Below are positions 53,550 through 62,976 of a stretch of 64,000 bases of DNA, one piece after another (within the stretch, counting starts at the first letter, position 1; each line of letters begins with the position of its first letter). Both the position numbers and the translations under genes were made by a program. The stretch spans positions 248,001 to 312,000 of the forward strand of contig JACKLA010000001.1 in assembly GCA_024236155.1 (NCBI GenBank), given 5' to 3'. This DNA is from Sphingomonadaceae bacterium (GTDB taxonomy: Bacteria > Pseudomonadota > Alphaproteobacteria > Sphingomonadales > Sphingomonadaceae). Below the pieces are notes generated by a model. That model was not told the DNA's origin. It did not search any database and was given only the letters and a program-made list of their open reading frames with translations.

Positions 53550-54443
53550 CTAACTGGCGCGTCTCGCGCGCCACAGCCTGAGCAGGACACCGGGCGCGGC
53601 GAGGAGCGGATGCTTCTCGCGCCACGGAGTCACTTCTATCTGCACGCCTGTATGCCGCTCGATCTTCCATGCGGCATAGCGCGCCGCGCCTTCGAACGTG
53701 GTGCTGGCCTTGGCCAGTCGGATGAAGTTGAGCGGCTTGCCCCAGCGGCGGCGCGAGGCCCACCAGCGCAGCAAGCGCGCCTTGTCGCCATCGGCAAGGC
53801 GCGGAGAAAGCGCGCCGTTGCCTCGCGAGAACGCAATCCCGTCCGCCTGCCATGCAAGCGGGAGCAGTCCGTCGAAATGGGCAGCGTTGACCGACAGGAT
53901 TGAATCCTCCCGCCCCGCCTTCTCGACCCGGAACTCAGCCTGGTAAGTCGCGCGGAACAGCGCGCGCCAGTAATCGCCTGCGGTCCCGCTTTCAGGCCCG
54001 AGCGCGGCAGCGAGGCGGGCCGCCGTCTTCGCCGCTTCGCCCAACGCATCCACAACCGACACACGGCAGGCTTCGTCACGCATCCAAATCAGTGCGCTCG
54101 GCTGTACGAAACGCGCCCAGATCGTGGTGTCACGCGACTGGCCCGAGGCCGCGCGGGCAAACTGTTCGAGCGACATCGTAGCCACCTTCGCGCGCAGCGT
54201 GGTGCCCGCATGGTTCCATTCGTGATAGCTGACGCGCGGCCATATGCGTTCCTGCTGCGGGCCGGGCATCAGCAGGTAGAAATCGAGTACGCCCTCGAGT
54301 TCGCCCGTGCGCAGGTTGGAACCATAGAACAGCGCTGCATCGGCCCCTGCATCCTGCGCCAGCCGTTCTGCAAATGCCGCCACTTCGGGGCGCACTACGG
54401 CATCGAGCCGCGCTGAAATCCGGCTTTCAAGTGTCTCGCTCAC
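53550..54443 (-). CDS. Nucleotidyltransferase-like protein, possibly Tam41-type CDP-DAG synthase
   Basis: 297 residues from GTG 54443, overlapping the kinase stop as GTGA. The region DAALFYGSNLRTGELEGVLDFYLLM (about residues 35-60) resembles the catalytic YGS...DF motif of mitochondrial Tam41 CDP-diacylglycerol synthases, and the following segment WNHAGTTLRAKVATMSLEQF and TTIWARFVQPSALIW fits their layout (a later strand and a helix). It would use CTP and phosphatidate. This is inference from motif order; other nucleotidyl transfers are possible. Confidence 0.6.
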   Translation of the reverse strand: MSETLESRISARLDAVVRPEVAAFAERLAQDAGADAALFYGSNLRTGELEGVLDFYLLMPGPQQERIWPRVSYHEWNHAGTTLRAKVATMSLEQFARAASGQSRDTTIWARFVQPSALIWMRDEACRVSVVDALGEAAKTAARLAAALGPESGTAGDYWRALFRATYQAEFRVEKAGREDSILSVNAAHFDGLLPLAWQADGIAFSRGNGALSPRLADGDKARLLRWWASRRRWGKPLNFIRLAKASTTFEGAARYAAWKIERHTGVQIEVTPWREKHPLLAAPGVLLRLWRARRAS

Positions 54444-55435
54444 GGGACGACGAAGCGCAATTCCGGGCCGCTTTCCACACACAGCTTCCCACCGGGAAAC
54501 GCCTCGCCATCGAGGATGTAATCATCGCCAATGGTCAGTTCGAAGCGATCGACTGCCATCTGATAGAAGCCACGGCTGGCGCTTTCCTTGCCCGGCCCGG
54601 CGAACAGTATCTTGGGCAATGCGGCAAGCAAGCGGCGGCGCGGCCGGTCCATCGCGACCAGTTTCAGCCCCTTGCGATGCTCGCCGAACAGTTTGAGCCC
54701 GACCGGGAAACGCTCGAGCGTGGAGGCCAGCATCACCGCACGCCGCCCCTCATATCCCTGCCCGCTATGCGGCAGCGGTGTGCGCTCGTCACCGAGCAGG
54801 ATCTCCATCTCTGCTCCGCGCCGCCATTTGTTGGCATCGCTGCCAAACAACGCCTGGAGCACGCCCCATGCCGCCGTCACCCCGACGGCCAGGCTGTCAA
54901 ACGCACCGAGCCGATGGGCATCCTGCCCCGCCTGTATGCCGAGCGTGAAACCGCCTGCCCCCATGATAAAGCCCGCAAGCGGGGCCTCCTCACTGCCAGG
55001 GCGGGTGACGAGCAGCGGCCTGCGCACCACGCGTTTGCCGCTGGCGAAGGCGTCGATCGCATCGCACAGGTTCCAGCCCGACGGCGCGCCGAGATCGACA
55101 TTGAGCGCATTGGTCTTGCCCTTGGGAAGCACCGCCAGCGCAGGCCATTTGTCGCCGAACACCTCCATCCCCCCGGTCAGCACATCGCGCACTGTGCCGT
55201 CACCGCCATTGACGATCAGGTAATCGACACCCTTGGCGGCAAACTCCGCCAGCGCAGCGACAATCCCGTCACGCTCGCGCGGCTGGGCCAGGTGGACATA
55301 GGGGCGCGAGGCAAGGTCGAGGTCCTGCCCCTTGTTGCGATGGCTGCGCGGATTGTAGATGACGCCGACAACCGGCTCGCGCGGCGCATCGTCCGCCTGC
55401 GCATGCTGCAATTCCTGAGGGTCGGGCCGGGCCAT
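54440..55435 (-). CDS. Diacylglycerol kinase family lipid kinase
   Basis: 331 residues from ATG 55435, dropping 21 low-complexity codons. Catalytic domain with GVIYNPRSHRNKGQDL, the ATP loop DYLIVNGGDGTVRDVL and VLPKGKTNALNVDLGAP, then the C-terminal lipid-binding beta domain with YILDGEAFPGGKLCVESGP. It phosphorylates diacylglycerol or a related lipid; the PlsX/DgkB-type family also includes sphingosine/ceramide kinases. Directly coupled to the nucleotidyltransferase-like gene (4-base overlap). Confidence 0.85.
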   Translation of the reverse strand: MARPDPQELQHAQADDAPREPVVGVIYNPRSHRNKGQDLDLASRPYVHLAQPRERDGIVAALAEFAAKGVDYLIVNGGDGTVRDVLTGGMEVFGDKWPALAVLPKGKTNALNVDLGAPSGWNLCDAIDAFASGKRVVRRPLLVTRPGSEEAPLAGFIMGAGGFTLGIQAGQDAHRLGAFDSLAVGVTAAWGVLQALFGSDANKWRRGAEMEILLGDERTPLPHSGQGYEGRRAVMLASTLERFPVGLKLFGEHRKGLKLVAMDRPRRRLLAALPKILFAGPGKESASRGFYQMAVDRFELTIGDDYILDGEAFPGGKLCVESGPELRFVVP

Positions 55436-55518
55436 TGGCCGCCCCTTAGACGTTTTACAGCCTCGATAACCACTTTTTTCTGCCGACCCGCACGGCAAAA
55501 TGGGGTATCGTCCCGCCC

Positions 55519-56715
55519 ATGCTGCACCCCGACCTGCTCGATTCCGCCCGTAGCCTTTCCGACCGCATCGTGGCGCTGCGCCGCGCGATCCATGCCGAGC
55601 CGGAACTCGGCCTGCAGACCCCCAGGACCAGTGCCAAGGTCAGGGCCGCGCTCGCCCACCTGCCGCTGGAATGGAAAGAGGGTGGCGCGACGACCGGCAT
55701 GGTCGCCACGCTGAAGGGAGCAGCGCCGGGCAGGCGTGTGTTGCTGCGCGGCGATATGGATGCGCTTCCGATGCCCGAGGAAACGGGGCTCGACTTCGCT
55801 TCCACCATTGCGGGCCGGATGCACGCCTGCGGGCATGACACACACACGGCGATGCTGGCCGGGGCTGCCGAATTGCTGGCGAGCAAGGCAGGCGAATTTG
55901 CGGGCGAGGTGCAGTTCATGTTCCAGCCGGGTGAGGAGGGCTACCACGGCGCGCGCTTCATGCTCGACGACGGGCTGATCGATCCGCTGCCCGACGCTGC
56001 ATTTGCGCTGCATATCATGCCCAATGCACCGCATGGCGTGGTGGCAGGCCGTGCGGGCGCGCTGATGGCGGCCGCCGACCAGCTCGACATCGTTATCACG
56101 GGCAAGGGCGGCCACGCCTCCATGCCGCATGACACAATGGACCCGATCCCCGTTGCTGCCGAGATCATCACCGCCTTGCAGAGCATGGTCACGCGGCGTT
56201 TCAACGCTGCCGATGCAGTGGTGCTGACCATAACCCAGATCGAGGCGGGCACCGCACACAACATCATTCCCGACCATGCCAGCTTGCGCGGCACCATGCG
56301 CACCCTCTCGCCGCACAATCGCGCAAAACTGCACCAACTGGTGCGCGAAGTGGCGAGCGGGATCGCGGCGGCACACGGGCAGGGCGCCCAGGTCACCGTC
56401 ACCGAAGGCTTCCCCGTCACCATCTGCGATGAGCGCGCCGTCGCGCTGGGGCGGTCTGTCGTGCAATCCGCACTGGGCGAAGCCAGCTGGCGTGACCTGC
56501 CCGCACCGATCATGGGGGCGGAGGATTTTGCCTATGTGCTGGAGAAAGTGCCCGGCGCGATGTTCTTCCTCGGTGTCGCGCAGCAAGGCGACGACTGGCG
56601 CCAGTGCTGCGGCATCCACTCCTCGCGCATGATGGTCGATGAAAGCGCGTTGCCGCACGGAACCGCGACGCTGGCCGGTTGCGCGTTGCATTTCCTCGAG
56701 CGAGGTTTCGCCTGA
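55519..56715 (+). CDS. M20 family amidohydrolase (hippurate hydrolase-like)
   Basis: 398 residues. Metal-binding MHACGHDTHTAMLAGAAELL, FMFQPGEEGYHGARFMLDDGL and the dimerisation-domain ITGKGGHASMPHDTMDPIP, closing with APIMGAEDFAYVLEKVPGAMFFLG. Hydrolyses N-acyl amino acids such as hippurate or N-acetyl-amino acids. It diverges from the lipid kinase gene with 83 bases between; the acyl-CoA ligase follows after 93 bases. Confidence 0.92.
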   Translation: MLHPDLLDSARSLSDRIVALRRAIHAEPELGLQTPRTSAKVRAALAHLPLEWKEGGATTGMVATLKGAAPGRRVLLRGDMDALPMPEETGLDFASTIAGRMHACGHDTHTAMLAGAAELLASKAGEFAGEVQFMFQPGEEGYHGARFMLDDGLIDPLPDAAFALHIMPNAPHGVVAGRAGALMAAADQLDIVITGKGGHASMPHDTMDPIPVAAEIITALQSMVTRRFNAADAVVLTITQIEAGTAHNIIPDHASLRGTMRTLSPHNRAKLHQLVREVASGIAAAHGQGAQVTVTEGFPVTICDERAVALGRSVVQSALGEASWRDLPAPIMGAEDFAYVLEKVPGAMFFLGVAQQGDDWRQCCGIHSSRMMVDESALPHGTATLAGCALHFLERGFA

Positions 56716-56808
56716 TCGGGCCACGCTTTACGTCGCACGGCAAAACCGACACATTCGATCCGTGACGAGGCCGAGCGAATCGGCCCGCATCGACGGAGAG
56801 GATGCCGG

Positions 56809-58371
56809 ATGAGCGATACAGCGGCTGGAGAACGCTATTTCCCGACCTATGGCGAGGCGCTGGCCGCCCACGCGCAGGAAAGGCCCGACCAGATCGCGCT
56901 GCGCTATCGCAACCGCACCACCAGTTTTCGCGATTACGATCGCCACGCAACGCAGATCGCCAACGGGCTCGCCGCGATGGGGCTGAGAAAGGGCGACCGG
57001 ATCGCCTATTTCGGGAAGAACAGCGACCATGCGGTCGAATTGCTGCTCGGTGCAGCGCGGGCGGGCGTTGTGTTCATCCCGATCATCTGGCGGCTGGCCC
57101 CTGTCGAGGTCGATTTCATCATGCAGGACGCGGGCGCAACCGTGCTGTTCCGCGAGGACGAGTTCAGCAAGGTCACATTCGGCGGGCGGATCGTCTCGAT
57201 GGAGCAGGAGTTCGAGGCCTGGCGCGATGCGCAGCCCGATGCGCCGGTCACCACCGAAGTCGGCCCGCAGGATGCGCTGATCCAGCTCTACACCTCCGGC
57301 ACCACCGGCCTGCCCAAGGGCGTGGTGCTGAGCCACCACAACGGCACCAACACCCGCCCGCTGATGAAGCAGCACGATATCTACTGGTATTGCGCCGATC
57401 CCGGCGACAGCCTGATCTTCGCCATGCCCTACGGTCATATCGCCGGGGTCGGCAGCGCATTGGGTGCAACGCTCGGCGCGCAGGAACTGATCGTCCACCG
57501 CGAATTCGATCCCGCGCTGCTGATCCGCGACGTGCAGGAACACCGCGTGAAGTGGATGTTCCTCGTCCCCGCCGCGATCCGCCTGCTGCTCGCGCATCCC
57601 GATGCGCAGGATGCCGATTTCTCGAGCGTGAAGGGGCTGACCTATGGCGCAAGCCCGATCCCGCTCGACCTGCTGAAGGAAGGCGTCGAGCGGCTCAAAT
57701 GCGATTTTGCGCAGCTTTATGGGCTGACCGAAACCTTCGGCACTGTCGTCAGCCTTTCGCCCGATGACCACAAGCCGGAGAATATCGTTGGGCGCGAGCA
57801 GGTGATGAAATCGGCCGGAAGGCCGCTGCCCGGCACCGAAGTCGCCATCCTCGACGAGAACCTGCAACCCTTGCCAGCGAACACCATCGGTGAAGTCGCC
57901 ATCCGTGGCCCGGCGGTTATGCTAGGCTACTGGAACCGCCCGGAAGAAAATAAGAAGGCGCTGATCGGTGATGGCTGGTTCCGCACCGGCGACGCCGGGA
58001 TCCTGTGCGAGGAAGGCTATCTCTACATCCAGGACCGGATCAAGGACATGATCATATCCGGGGGCGAAAACGTCTATCCGGCGGAAGTCGAAAGCGCGCT
58101 GTTCGGCCACCCCGACATCTCGGACATCGCCATCATCGGTATTCCGGACGAGAAATGGGGCGAAGCCGTGAAGGCGGTGATCGTGCGCCAGCCGGGCAGC
58201 GATCTCGATGAGGCAGGCGTAATCGCCTACGCCAGAGAACGCATCGCCGGGTTCAAATGCCCCAAATCGGTCGATTTCATCGATGCCCTGCCACGCAACC
58301 CCTCGGGCAAGATCCTGCGGCGGGAATTGCGCGCGCCCTATTGGGAGGGGCAGGAGCGGCAGGTTAGCTAG
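56809..58371 (+). CDS. Acyl-CoA synthetase (AMP-binding family)
   Basis: 520 residues. ANL-superfamily motifs: P-loop YTSGTTGLPKGVVLSHHNG near 163, hinge/adenylate YGLTETFGTVVSL, GWFRTGDAGILCEEGYLYIQDR and C-terminal catalytic Lys in PRNPSGKILRRELR. Activates a carboxylic acid to a CoA thioester. Substrate unclear; with the enoyl-CoA hydratase and hydrolases elsewhere it probably serves acid degradation. Its stop is 38 bases from the convergent polyprenyl synthetase stop. Confidence 0.92.
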   Translation: MSDTAAGERYFPTYGEALAAHAQERPDQIALRYRNRTTSFRDYDRHATQIANGLAAMGLRKGDRIAYFGKNSDHAVELLLGAARAGVVFIPIIWRLAPVEVDFIMQDAGATVLFREDEFSKVTFGGRIVSMEQEFEAWRDAQPDAPVTTEVGPQDALIQLYTSGTTGLPKGVVLSHHNGTNTRPLMKQHDIYWYCADPGDSLIFAMPYGHIAGVGSALGATLGAQELIVHREFDPALLIRDVQEHRVKWMFLVPAAIRLLLAHPDAQDADFSSVKGLTYGASPIPLDLLKEGVERLKCDFAQLYGLTETFGTVVSLSPDDHKPENIVGREQVMKSAGRPLPGTEVAILDENLQPLPANTIGEVAIRGPAVMLGYWNRPEENKKALIGDGWFRTGDAGILCEEGYLYIQDRIKDMIISGGENVYPAEVESALFGHPDISDIAIIGIPDEKWGEAVKAVIVRQPGSDLDEAGVIAYARERIAGFKCPKSVDFIDALPRNPSGKILRRELRAPYWEGQERQVS

Positions 58372-58409
58372 GTAGCGTGGATCAATTCCCCATGGATCAC
58401 GCTGCCTGG

Positions 58410-59339
58410 TTACCGCCGCGACAATTCGCGCGTGTAGTCCACCAGTTCGAGCAGCACGCCGGGATCGCCGGTATGGACCTGCGCTTCCCATTTGGCGTCG
58501 GTCGCGATCTGGTCGAGATGGGCCTCGGCGTCGGGCAGGCGGGCGATCATCGCTTTCGAGATGCGCTGCAAATCTGCGTCGGACGGCTCCTCCTGACAGA
58601 ACAGCTCGCAGATTTCCTTGTCCTCGATCGCCAGCGCAGCGGGCAGGGTCAGGATACCGTCGCGCAAATCCTCCTCGCCACCGCCGCCAAGCGATTCCAG
58701 CCCCTTCACATCGCCGACATCGTCACAGCCGTGATAGAGCATGCCGATAAGCCGCCCGAACTTGCGCAGGCTCTCGTCACGCGTGGCGAGGCAGGCGCAG
58801 GTCTCGAACATCGATCCGGTATCCTCGCCCGCGATCATCTCCCAGTCTTTGACGCCCAGCGGTTGGCGGCGCAGCCGCCATTGCGCGCATTCGGCAACAC
58901 CCAGCCGCTTCACGAGGTCGGCGAACAGGCGGATATCATGCGCATCGTCCGCAACCATCGCGAAGCCATCCGCCGCGATAAAGCCCGACGCCATCAAAGC
59001 GGGAAGGTTGCCATACTTCGCATGCATGGTCGGCTTGCCGCGCCGTTCATCCGACAGGTCGAGTATGTCGTCGATCACCAGCGTCATATTGTGCATCATC
59101 TCGAGCACTGCCGCCGAGCGGATCATGCTGTCGGGAATCTCGCCGCCCTTCTGCGCGCGGTAACAGCCGAAGATCGTCAGCGGGCGGAAATATTTGGAAC
59201 CGGCATCGAACTGCCATTCGAGCAGCGGCTGCATTTCGGGGCTCGATTCGCCGATCCAGCCGAACAGATAGGCGCGCAGCCGGTCCATTTCCGCAACAAA
59301 ACCGAGATCCGCGACGATGCCCTTGGTGACTGTGTCCAA
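58410..59339 (-). CDS. Polyprenyl synthetase family protein
   Basis: 309 residues, all-helical. First aspartate-rich motif VIDDILDLSDERRGKPT (DDxxD, with Ile in place of the usual His before it) and second motif HGCDDVGD. The basic FRP segment KYFRPL near the N-terminus aligns with the first conserved Arg. It should extend allylic diphosphates with isopentenyl diphosphate; chain length not predictable. Third gene of the isoprenoid operon, 12 bases after the oxidoreductase. Confidence 0.85.
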   Translation of the reverse strand: MDTVTKGIVADLGFVAEMDRLRAYLFGWIGESSPEMQPLLEWQFDAGSKYFRPLTIFGCYRAQKGGEIPDSMIRSAAVLEMMHNMTLVIDDILDLSDERRGKPTMHAKYGNLPALMASGFIAADGFAMVADDAHDIRLFADLVKRLGVAECAQWRLRRQPLGVKDWEMIAGEDTGSMFETCACLATRDESLRKFGRLIGMLYHGCDDVGDVKGLESLGGGGEEDLRDGILTLPAALAIEDKEICELFCQEEPSDADLQRISKAMIARLPDAEAHLDQIATDAKWEAQVHTGDPGVLLELVDYTRELSRR

Positions 59340-59351
59340 GCGAAAAGCTCC

Positions 59352-61451
59352 CTAGCGTTTGACGCGCCAGCGGCGCTTCGTCGAATTGGAATTGGCGGCC
59401 CCATCCTGCATCGCGCCCAATGCCCGTCCGGCAAACCCGGCCAATTGGCCCAGCACGCCCTCGAACGCCTGCCCGGCAGCCGTCGCAGGCGGGGCGCGTT
59501 TCTCGCCGCCGACATGCGAGGCGGCGAAATCGGCAATCTCGCCGAGCACCATCAGCGCGGCTGCACCGAGCCCGATTTTCTCGTCCCCTGGGTCCTCGTC
59601 GTCCTTGTCGACGAGGCTGCGATAGAACCAGTATGCCCCCTCGCCCGCTTCGGTCGCCGCCTTGGGCAATACCAGCGCGAGGTTCTCGACCAGCGTCGCC
59701 AGCGCTTCACCCGAGTGGTCGTCGCCCGATGCCCGGGCGTCGCGATAGCGTTCGAGCGCGACCAGCGCATAAGAGGCATATGCCATCGGCAGCATCAGCA
59801 ATTTTGCCGCGCGGAAAGTCGTCGGCGAATAGACCGTGTGCCGCACGTCATCGATTGTCTTGCCACGCAGCTTGCCGGCAAGTGCCGCATCCTGCGCCTG
59901 GACGGCTGCGGCAGCCAGCGTCCCGCTCTGCACCGCGCCTTCCATCGTCGCCATTTCGACATCGATACGGCACAGGTCGCCACCAAAGGCGAGGCGCGGC
60001 AGGGTTTCGGGGTAGGCCGTTTTCGGCCGCCATGCCCAGCTGCCGGTATCGTCGAGGAACAGCTTGAAATCAGTGTTGAGCCTGATGTGCGACTTGTCCC
60101 AGTCGATAATGCAATCCGGGTCGCCCCAGTGCGTCACACCTGCGAACTGCGGATAGTATTTCGCCAGCTCGGCCAGCATCAACAGTGCCGCCTGTTGCGG
60201 GTCCTCGGCAGGGATAGCATCGCCATCCGATGCCGCAATGATCAGCGCGGTCTTGCCGCCGAACAGTTCCTCAGGCCACAGCTGCGAGATGTCGAGCGCC
60301 GTCAGCCCATAGTTCGATCCGGCGAGGCCGATATTGTCGGCGGGGAAATCCTCCAGCTTCTCTTTCAGGTAGAGATCGAGGACCGGGATCGCCGCACTCG
60401 ACAGGCGGCGCAGGTTTGCAAGCTCGGGTTCGGCATCGACGATCCGCGTCCCGCCGATCCCGGTCTTCCGGCACAGGGCGAGATCGGCCATCGCATCATG
60501 CGGGACGGCCAGCACGCCGAAATCGAATGTCCTGGCGGTCGTTTTCTTCGCCTTGCCTGCCTGCCAGCGCACGATCGGCCTGCCATCATCCTCCAGCCGC
60601 ACCGATTGCACATCGGTGCCGGTCAGGATCGTGCAGCCGAGTTCCTCCAGCTTGGCCCGGAACGGTTCGACCAGCCCGTCATTCAGGCTGTTTTTCAGCA
60701 GCCAGTCGAATGGTGAATGATCGGGGAAGCGCAGGCTGTGCTGGAGGAAATTGCCATAGGTTCGTGCCGAAGTCCGGTCGCTGTCGATCGACCAGACCAG
60801 CGTCAGCAGGTAGTTCTGCATCTCCGCCACCGCCTCGGTCGCATAGCCGCGCGAGTAGAGGAAGCCGTTGACGTCGAGCTTCTGCAACTGATTCAGTCCA
60901 TCGCGGTCGAACTCCTGGCTGGCAAGGTCCACCCCCGAATAGCCGAGCAAGACCAGCTCTGCCGGTGACATCGCGCCCGATTTGAGATTGGCGAACACCG
61001 CTTCGAGCGAGGTCGGGTTGAGCATGGTAACATAGTCGCCCGACCCTGCGGCCAGCAGCATGCTGCCGGGATGCGCGGTGAAGTGATCCTCGCGCTTCAG
61101 GCCCAGGTCCTGCTCGAACAGCTGCCAGAAATTGGCATACCAGTCGCAAAACATGTGCGGATAGACATCATGCTCGACGCCATTGATCCGCTCGGAGGAC
61201 GTGTTGCCGCCAAGCCGGTCGTGGCGCTCGAACAGCGTTACACGAAAGCCCGCCTGCAGCAGCCTGAGCGCCGCCGTCATGCCGCCAAGCCCGCCACCGA
61301 CGACCGCGACTTCCGGCGCGACTTCCGGCGCGACTTCAGGTGCGGCGCTGGCCGATTTCGCCCTCGGTGACGGGGCGCGGGCGGCTTTCGACCCCGGCTT
61401 TGCGGCAGGCTTCTTCGCGGCGGGTTTTCCGGCCTTCTTCGTCGTCGTCAT
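59352..61451 (-). CDS. FAD-dependent amine-oxidase/phytoene-desaturase-like protein with a basic N-terminal tail
   Basis: 699 residues. The first 45 are Lys/Ala/Pro-rich (KAGKPAAKKPAAKPGSKAARA...) followed by a triple APEV repeat, then the FAD site VAVVGGGLGGMTAALRLLQAGFRVTLFERHDRLGGNTSSER. The FAD domain runs to about 520, resembling phytoene-desaturase and HpnE-like enzymes, closing with LPRLAFGGDLCRIDVEMATMEGAVQSGTLAAAAVQ. A 160-residue C-terminal extension is unusual. Overlaps the upstream reductase gene by 4 bases (ATGA). Probably desaturates or oxidises a polyprenyl chain. Confidence 0.8.
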   Translation of the reverse strand: MTTTKKAGKPAAKKPAAKPGSKAARAPSPRAKSASAAPEVAPEVAPEVAVVGGGLGGMTAALRLLQAGFRVTLFERHDRLGGNTSSERINGVEHDVYPHMFCDWYANFWQLFEQDLGLKREDHFTAHPGSMLLAAGSGDYVTMLNPTSLEAVFANLKSGAMSPAELVLLGYSGVDLASQEFDRDGLNQLQKLDVNGFLYSRGYATEAVAEMQNYLLTLVWSIDSDRTSARTYGNFLQHSLRFPDHSPFDWLLKNSLNDGLVEPFRAKLEELGCTILTGTDVQSVRLEDDGRPIVRWQAGKAKKTTARTFDFGVLAVPHDAMADLALCRKTGIGGTRIVDAEPELANLRRLSSAAIPVLDLYLKEKLEDFPADNIGLAGSNYGLTALDISQLWPEELFGGKTALIIAASDGDAIPAEDPQQAALLMLAELAKYYPQFAGVTHWGDPDCIIDWDKSHIRLNTDFKLFLDDTGSWAWRPKTAYPETLPRLAFGGDLCRIDVEMATMEGAVQSGTLAAAAVQAQDAALAGKLRGKTIDDVRHTVYSPTTFRAAKLLMLPMAYASYALVALERYRDARASGDDHSGEALATLVENLALVLPKAATEAGEGAYWFYRSLVDKDDEDPGDEKIGLGAAALMVLGEIADFAASHVGGEKRAPPATAAGQAFEGVLGQLAGFAGRALGAMQDGAANSNSTKRRWRVKR
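61306..61341. repeat. Three tandem 12-bp units encoding Ala-Pro-Glu-Val repeats
   Basis: GCGACTTCCGGC occurs twice exactly and a third time with two changes (GCGACTTCAGGT). On the minus strand they encode three APEV units linking the basic tail to the FAD domain of the oxidoreductase. Whole-codon units would change only linker length if the array expands or shrinks. Confidence 0.85.
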
Positions 61452-62947
61452 TCTCGTGCCTCAACAAATGCGAACGGGCCGCGCAGGCGGGGGTTTTCGT
61501 CCATCAGGAAAGAGGGGCCAAGCTTGCCGATCGCGTGGGCGATGTCGCCCAGCCATGACATGTGCCAGCCGAGATCGTCAGCGGTCGATGCGCGCCAACC
61601 ACGCTGCCATGCGAGCAGGTCCTCGATTGCGCCATTGGCGGTGAACCCGCGCCCGCTCATCGCATCGCGCAGCGCGGCCGCGCCGCCGCGCAGGAAATGG
61701 TCGGCAAGGCTCCACAGCAATTGCCCGGTCATCGCCAGCGGCTGGACATTGAGCCCGCCGAAACTGGTACCCGATATCTCGCCGAAGCTGCGCTCGACCT
61801 GTGCCTTCTCGAACCCCTTGCGCGTAGCGATGAACACGCTTTCGTGAAAATGGCGATTGCGCAGCAATTGCGCGAGCAGCACGAGATAGCGCATCGCCGG
61901 ATCGAAATATGCGCGGAAATCGCGTTCAAAGCTGGCAAACTGCTCACTGTCGAATCGCCCCGCTTCGAGCGCAGCCGCCACGCTGCGCGCGCCGAGGATC
62001 GAGCTTTCCATGCCCTGTGTGATCCCCTCACCCGTCATCGGGTCGACAAAACTGCCCGCATCGCCGACCAGTATCCCGCCATCGAAATGGTTACAGGTCA
62101 GCCCGCCATACATATGCACCGCGCCGCCCAATGGCTTGGAAGCGATGCGTGCATTGCGGCAGCCGGGGTGGCGATAACGCAACCGCTCCACCGCATCGCG
62201 AAAGCACTGCTGGACCGACATGCCGAACCGGTCGCAAGTCTCGGTCAGCAGGCCGATCCCCATATTCGCGCGGCCGCCGGTCATCGGGAACATCCATCCG
62301 TAGCCGGGGATCTGGTCTTCATCGAACCAGATCGTCGCCTCGCCATCCTCGATATCGAGATTGTCGAGATAGACCCGTTGCGAGGCGCCGATATGCCGAC
62401 GGTCGGTACGCCGCAGGTCCTTCGCCTTGGCGACCATCGACTGCACCCCGTCCGCACCCACGATCACGGGCGCTTCGAGCCGCAGTTCCTGCTTGCCCGC
62501 CCTGGCGGTCAGGACATTGCTCTCGCCTTCGCGCTCGAGCCCCTTGGCCGCCGTACCGCGAAACACGGTCGCACCGGCATCCTCCGCATTCTGCAGCAGC
62601 ACCGTGTCGAGCTGGTCGCGCGGGATGATATAGCCGTGCGGCGGCATGCCATGCGCGCCGTCATAATAGGGAATGTCGCCGTGATAGGGCAGCCGGGCTT
62701 CGTAATAGACCCGGTTGCGGGTGATCGGCAGACGCTTGCCGAGGTCGAGCGCCCCGGTGCAGCCCATCGTCTCGATTATACGAAGGCCCGCCGGTTCGAC
62801 GAAATCGCCGCAAACCTTCTCGCGCGGGAAGACGGCCTTCTCGACCACGGCGGCCTTGATGCCGCGCTGCGCCAGCGACCAGCCCATGGCCGAACCCGCC
62901 GGTCCGCCACCCACCACAATGGCATCGAAACGCCTAGTCTGCGCCAT
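61448..62947 (-). CDS. Geranylgeranyl reductase family flavoprotein
   Basis: 499 residues. FAD-binding VVGGGPAGSAMGWSLAQRGIKAAVVEK, then KVCGDFVEPAGLRIIE (the GGR-family KxCG motif), IVGADGVQS, and LVGDAGSFVDPMTGEGITQGMESSILGA near 300. The ~120-residue C-terminal part is family-specific. Members reduce double bonds of prenyl chains or oxidise related substrates. First gene of the isoprenoid operon, starting near a 29-bp inverted repeat. Confidence 0.88.
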   Translation of the reverse strand: MAQTRRFDAIVVGGGPAGSAMGWSLAQRGIKAAVVEKAVFPREKVCGDFVEPAGLRIIETMGCTGALDLGKRLPITRNRVYYEARLPYHGDIPYYDGAHGMPPHGYIIPRDQLDTVLLQNAEDAGATVFRGTAAKGLEREGESNVLTARAGKQELRLEAPVIVGADGVQSMVAKAKDLRRTDRRHIGASQRVYLDNLDIEDGEATIWFDEDQIPGYGWMFPMTGGRANMGIGLLTETCDRFGMSVQQCFRDAVERLRYRHPGCRNARIASKPLGGAVHMYGGLTCNHFDGGILVGDAGSFVDPMTGEGITQGMESSILGARSVAAALEAGRFDSEQFASFERDFRAYFDPAMRYLVLLAQLLRNRHFHESVFIATRKGFEKAQVERSFGEISGTSFGGLNVQPLAMTGQLLWSLADHFLRGGAAALRDAMSGRGFTANGAIEDLLAWQRGWRASTADDLGWHMSWLGDIAHAIGKLGPSFLMDENPRLRGPFAFVEARE

Positions 62948-62976
62948 TCAGTCCCGCCGAGTCCCCACCAGCACGC

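Noticed and set aside
58377..60716. 779-codon frame antisense to the polyprenyl synthetase and oxidoreductase
   Set aside because: Spans two coupled genes on the other strand with clear catalytic motifs.
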